DNA from: G963663495 sp963663495
GTDB lineage: Bacteria > Bacteroidota > Rhodothermia > Rhodothermales > Bin80
Assembly: GCA_963663495.1 (NCBI GenBank)
Contig: OY760427.1
Location: forward strand, 2,356,001-2,420,000
DNA: 64,000 nucleotides
Direction: 5' to 3'
The position numbers were made by a program, and so were the translations under genes. This document shows, one piece after another, positions 62,301-64,000 of the stretch; positions within the stretch are counted from its first letter, which is position 1; every line of letters starts with the position of its first letter. Below the pieces are notes generated by a model. That model was given only the letters and a program-made list of their open reading frames with translations, made no database searches and was not told where the DNA came from.

Positions 62301-64000
62301 CCTAACTTCGCCATCCAGTCAGGAAAAAACGCTGAGTTCCGTCTCCAATTCTCTCGTTTTTCCCTCCTAATAGGGCTATTTCGGCTAAATTCGGCGTTTT
62401 TCGACCTTTCTTGGCCGACTTTTTTGGAAAAGACAATGTGGTGCTATAGAGGTGTGGACGGGAACCTCCCCCCAAACACCCCGGTACCTTACCCCGTACC
62501 AATTCCACACCCCGATCATGTTTATCCGAAACCGACCCTACAAACGTAAAGACGGTAAAAAATGCAACAGCTTTGTCCTCATCGAATCCTATCGCAAAAA
62601 CGATACCTCCACACACCGCACCCTCCTTAATCTCGGCCCGAACTTCAACATCCCCCGCAGTCTGTGGGGGGAGCTGACCCATTGCGTTACTGCCCGACTC
62701 AAAGGGAAAGCTATCCTCCCTTTCCAGAATGATGAAGCCTTTCTCAATGCGGTCGACGACATCGTTGCACATCTCGAAAGCAAGGGCTACGACATCCATC
62801 GCACATCCCATCAGCAACACCTCATCGATCCAGAGAAAACAACCCATCCCGATTCCCGGACCGTCGGCGGAGAACGACTGATCCTTCAGACATTGGAACA
62901 GCTCGGACTGGCTGTACTGCTACGTTCGCTCAACTTCTGCGAGAAACACGTCAAGCTCTGCTGTGCGCTGATCGTCGGACGTATGCTCCACCCGGGCAGT
63001 GAACGAGAAACGCATAAATGGCTGTGTAAAACCTCCAGTGTTCTGCAGCTTCTGGATTTGGAACCCCCGGAGTCTCAACACCCTCTATCGTTGCACTGAT
63101 CTGATCCATAAGCATATGGATCAGATCCTGGAGAAACTCTTTGGCATTACCAAAGCGGTATTGCAGTTTGAAGAAACGATCGTCTTTTATGATTTAACCA
63201 ATACCTATTACCACGGCAAGAAGAAAGGGAAGTTGTTGTCGCATGGGCGCAGCAAGGAGAAGCGCAGTGATTGTCCGTTGGTTACGCTGGCGCTCACCCT
63301 GGATGGTTCGGGGTTCCCCCGCAATGTGCAGATCCTGCCGGGCAATGCAGGGGAACCGGCAACGCTCAAAGAGGCGATTGAGAAACTAAACGGTGCTACG
63401 CCCACAGTGATTATGGACTCCGGCATTGCGACGGAGCAGAATCTGCAGTACCTGAAAGAACAGGGACTGAATTGGATCACCGTGGAGCGTTCCAAAGCCC
63501 CTCCAGTCCCCGAAAACAAGCCGGATCAACAGTTTACGACCGCCGGGGGAGTCAAGATCAAAGCCTGGAAGATCACCAAAAAGGAAAAAGATGTTGAAGA
63601 TAATGCGGAACTGCGCGTGTTTGTACACAGTGAGGCTAAGCAGGCTAAGGAGGATCAGATCCTTGAAACCCAATGCAAGAAGTTTGTGAAGGCGCTCACT
63701 ACACTACATGAGGGACTCTCGAAACCCGGGTACTTGAAGAACTATGAAAAGGTCACGATAAAGGTTGGTCGTCTGAAGGAAAAGTACAAGAAGGTCTCAC
63801 ACCTGTATGAGGTAGAGGTCAGCAAAAAGGAGGGCACCAAGCATGCAGCATCCGTTACGGTGACCCGGCGTGCTTCGCATGCGCGTCGCACCCAGGCCAG
63901 CGGAGGGTATGTGCTTCGGACCAGTCATACCGGATGGTCGGTGGAAACGGTTGCACGAACCTACTGGCGACTTACAGAGATTGAGCGCACATTCAGAGTC
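62301..64000 (+). mobile_element. IS1634-family element d, runs off the right edge
   Basis: Left end CCTAACTTCGCCAT at 62301, preceded by ATAA. The same tetranucleotide precedes IS1634-b. The right end is outside the window, so the duplication cannot be confirmed. Confidence 0.92.
62518..64000 (+). pseudogene. IS1634-family transposase with a one-base insertion, incomplete at the window edge
   Basis: Begins MFIRNRPYKRKDGKKC and follows the complete copies to LLDLEPP. There an extra G near 63070 (five C then two G, against one G in the others) shifts the frame, which ends at 63099. The remainder is well preserved in another frame, with the second Asp motif at about 63410-63430. Its linker is shorter than in the other copies (KEKDVEDN only). 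Confidence 0.88.

Overview
The window is a heavily insertion-sequence-loaded piece of a chromosome, most probably from the Bacteroidota/Rhodothermota side of the tree. The pointers are a GWxTD-domain protein, a very long FG-GAP/VCBS lipoprotein divergently paired with it, a DUF481-type outer-membrane barrel protein and the near absence of strong Shine-Dalgarno sequences. This placement is inference; no rRNA, tRNA or CRISPR array was recognised. Roughly half of the sequence is mobile DNA, much of it nested.

Layout. 1-13.3 kb: a DruA-domain/Tn5-type transposase element leaving the left edge, a DUF481 barrel gene, the right end of a second copy of a large IS256-like element, an IS66 element (IS66-A) whose right end was split twice by DruA/Tn5-type elements, and a TnpB-element remnant split by an ISNCY element. 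13.4-27.1 kb: the main host block, with a Gfo/Idh/MocA oxidoreductase, GWxTD protein, FG-GAP lipoprotein, GT4 glycosyltransferase, anti-sigma-type ATPase, GT87-like/methyltransferase fusion, ankyrin protein and miaA. Two intact 1458-bp TnpB elements sit just upstream of the glycosyltransferase and miaA start codons. 27.1-40.7 kb: an MmeI-like restriction-modification gene cut by a 6438-bp IS256-type element (30-bp inverted repeats, 9-bp target duplication) that itself holds IS66-B; removing it with one duplication copy restores a 914-codon frame. A GHKL ATPase gene converges on the same locus. 41-49.3 kb: a solute-binding lipoprotein between fragments of IS1380, TnpB, IS1634 and IS256 elements. 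49.8-51.9 kb: a secreted protein with four ComEA-type helix-hairpin-helix units and an HNH nuclease. 52-64 kb: IS1380 and IS1634 copies around a GC-rich island holding a type I methyltransferase (hsdM) and an AbiE toxin-antitoxin pair, all broken.

Reading the parts together: three defence-type modules (MmeI-like, HsdM, AbiE) are inactivated by insertions or frameshifts, while transposase frames are mostly open, so transposition looks recent and ongoing. The best candidates for something undescribed are (i) the IS256-like element with a translationally coupled, catalytically dead transposase paralogue, (ii) DruA domains fused to Tn5-type transposases, (iii) TnpB elements with terminal inverted repeats and apparent 3-bp duplications abutting host start codons, and (iv) the four-HhH plus HNH secreted nuclease. 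Single-base frameshifts could be assembly errors and are flagged as such.
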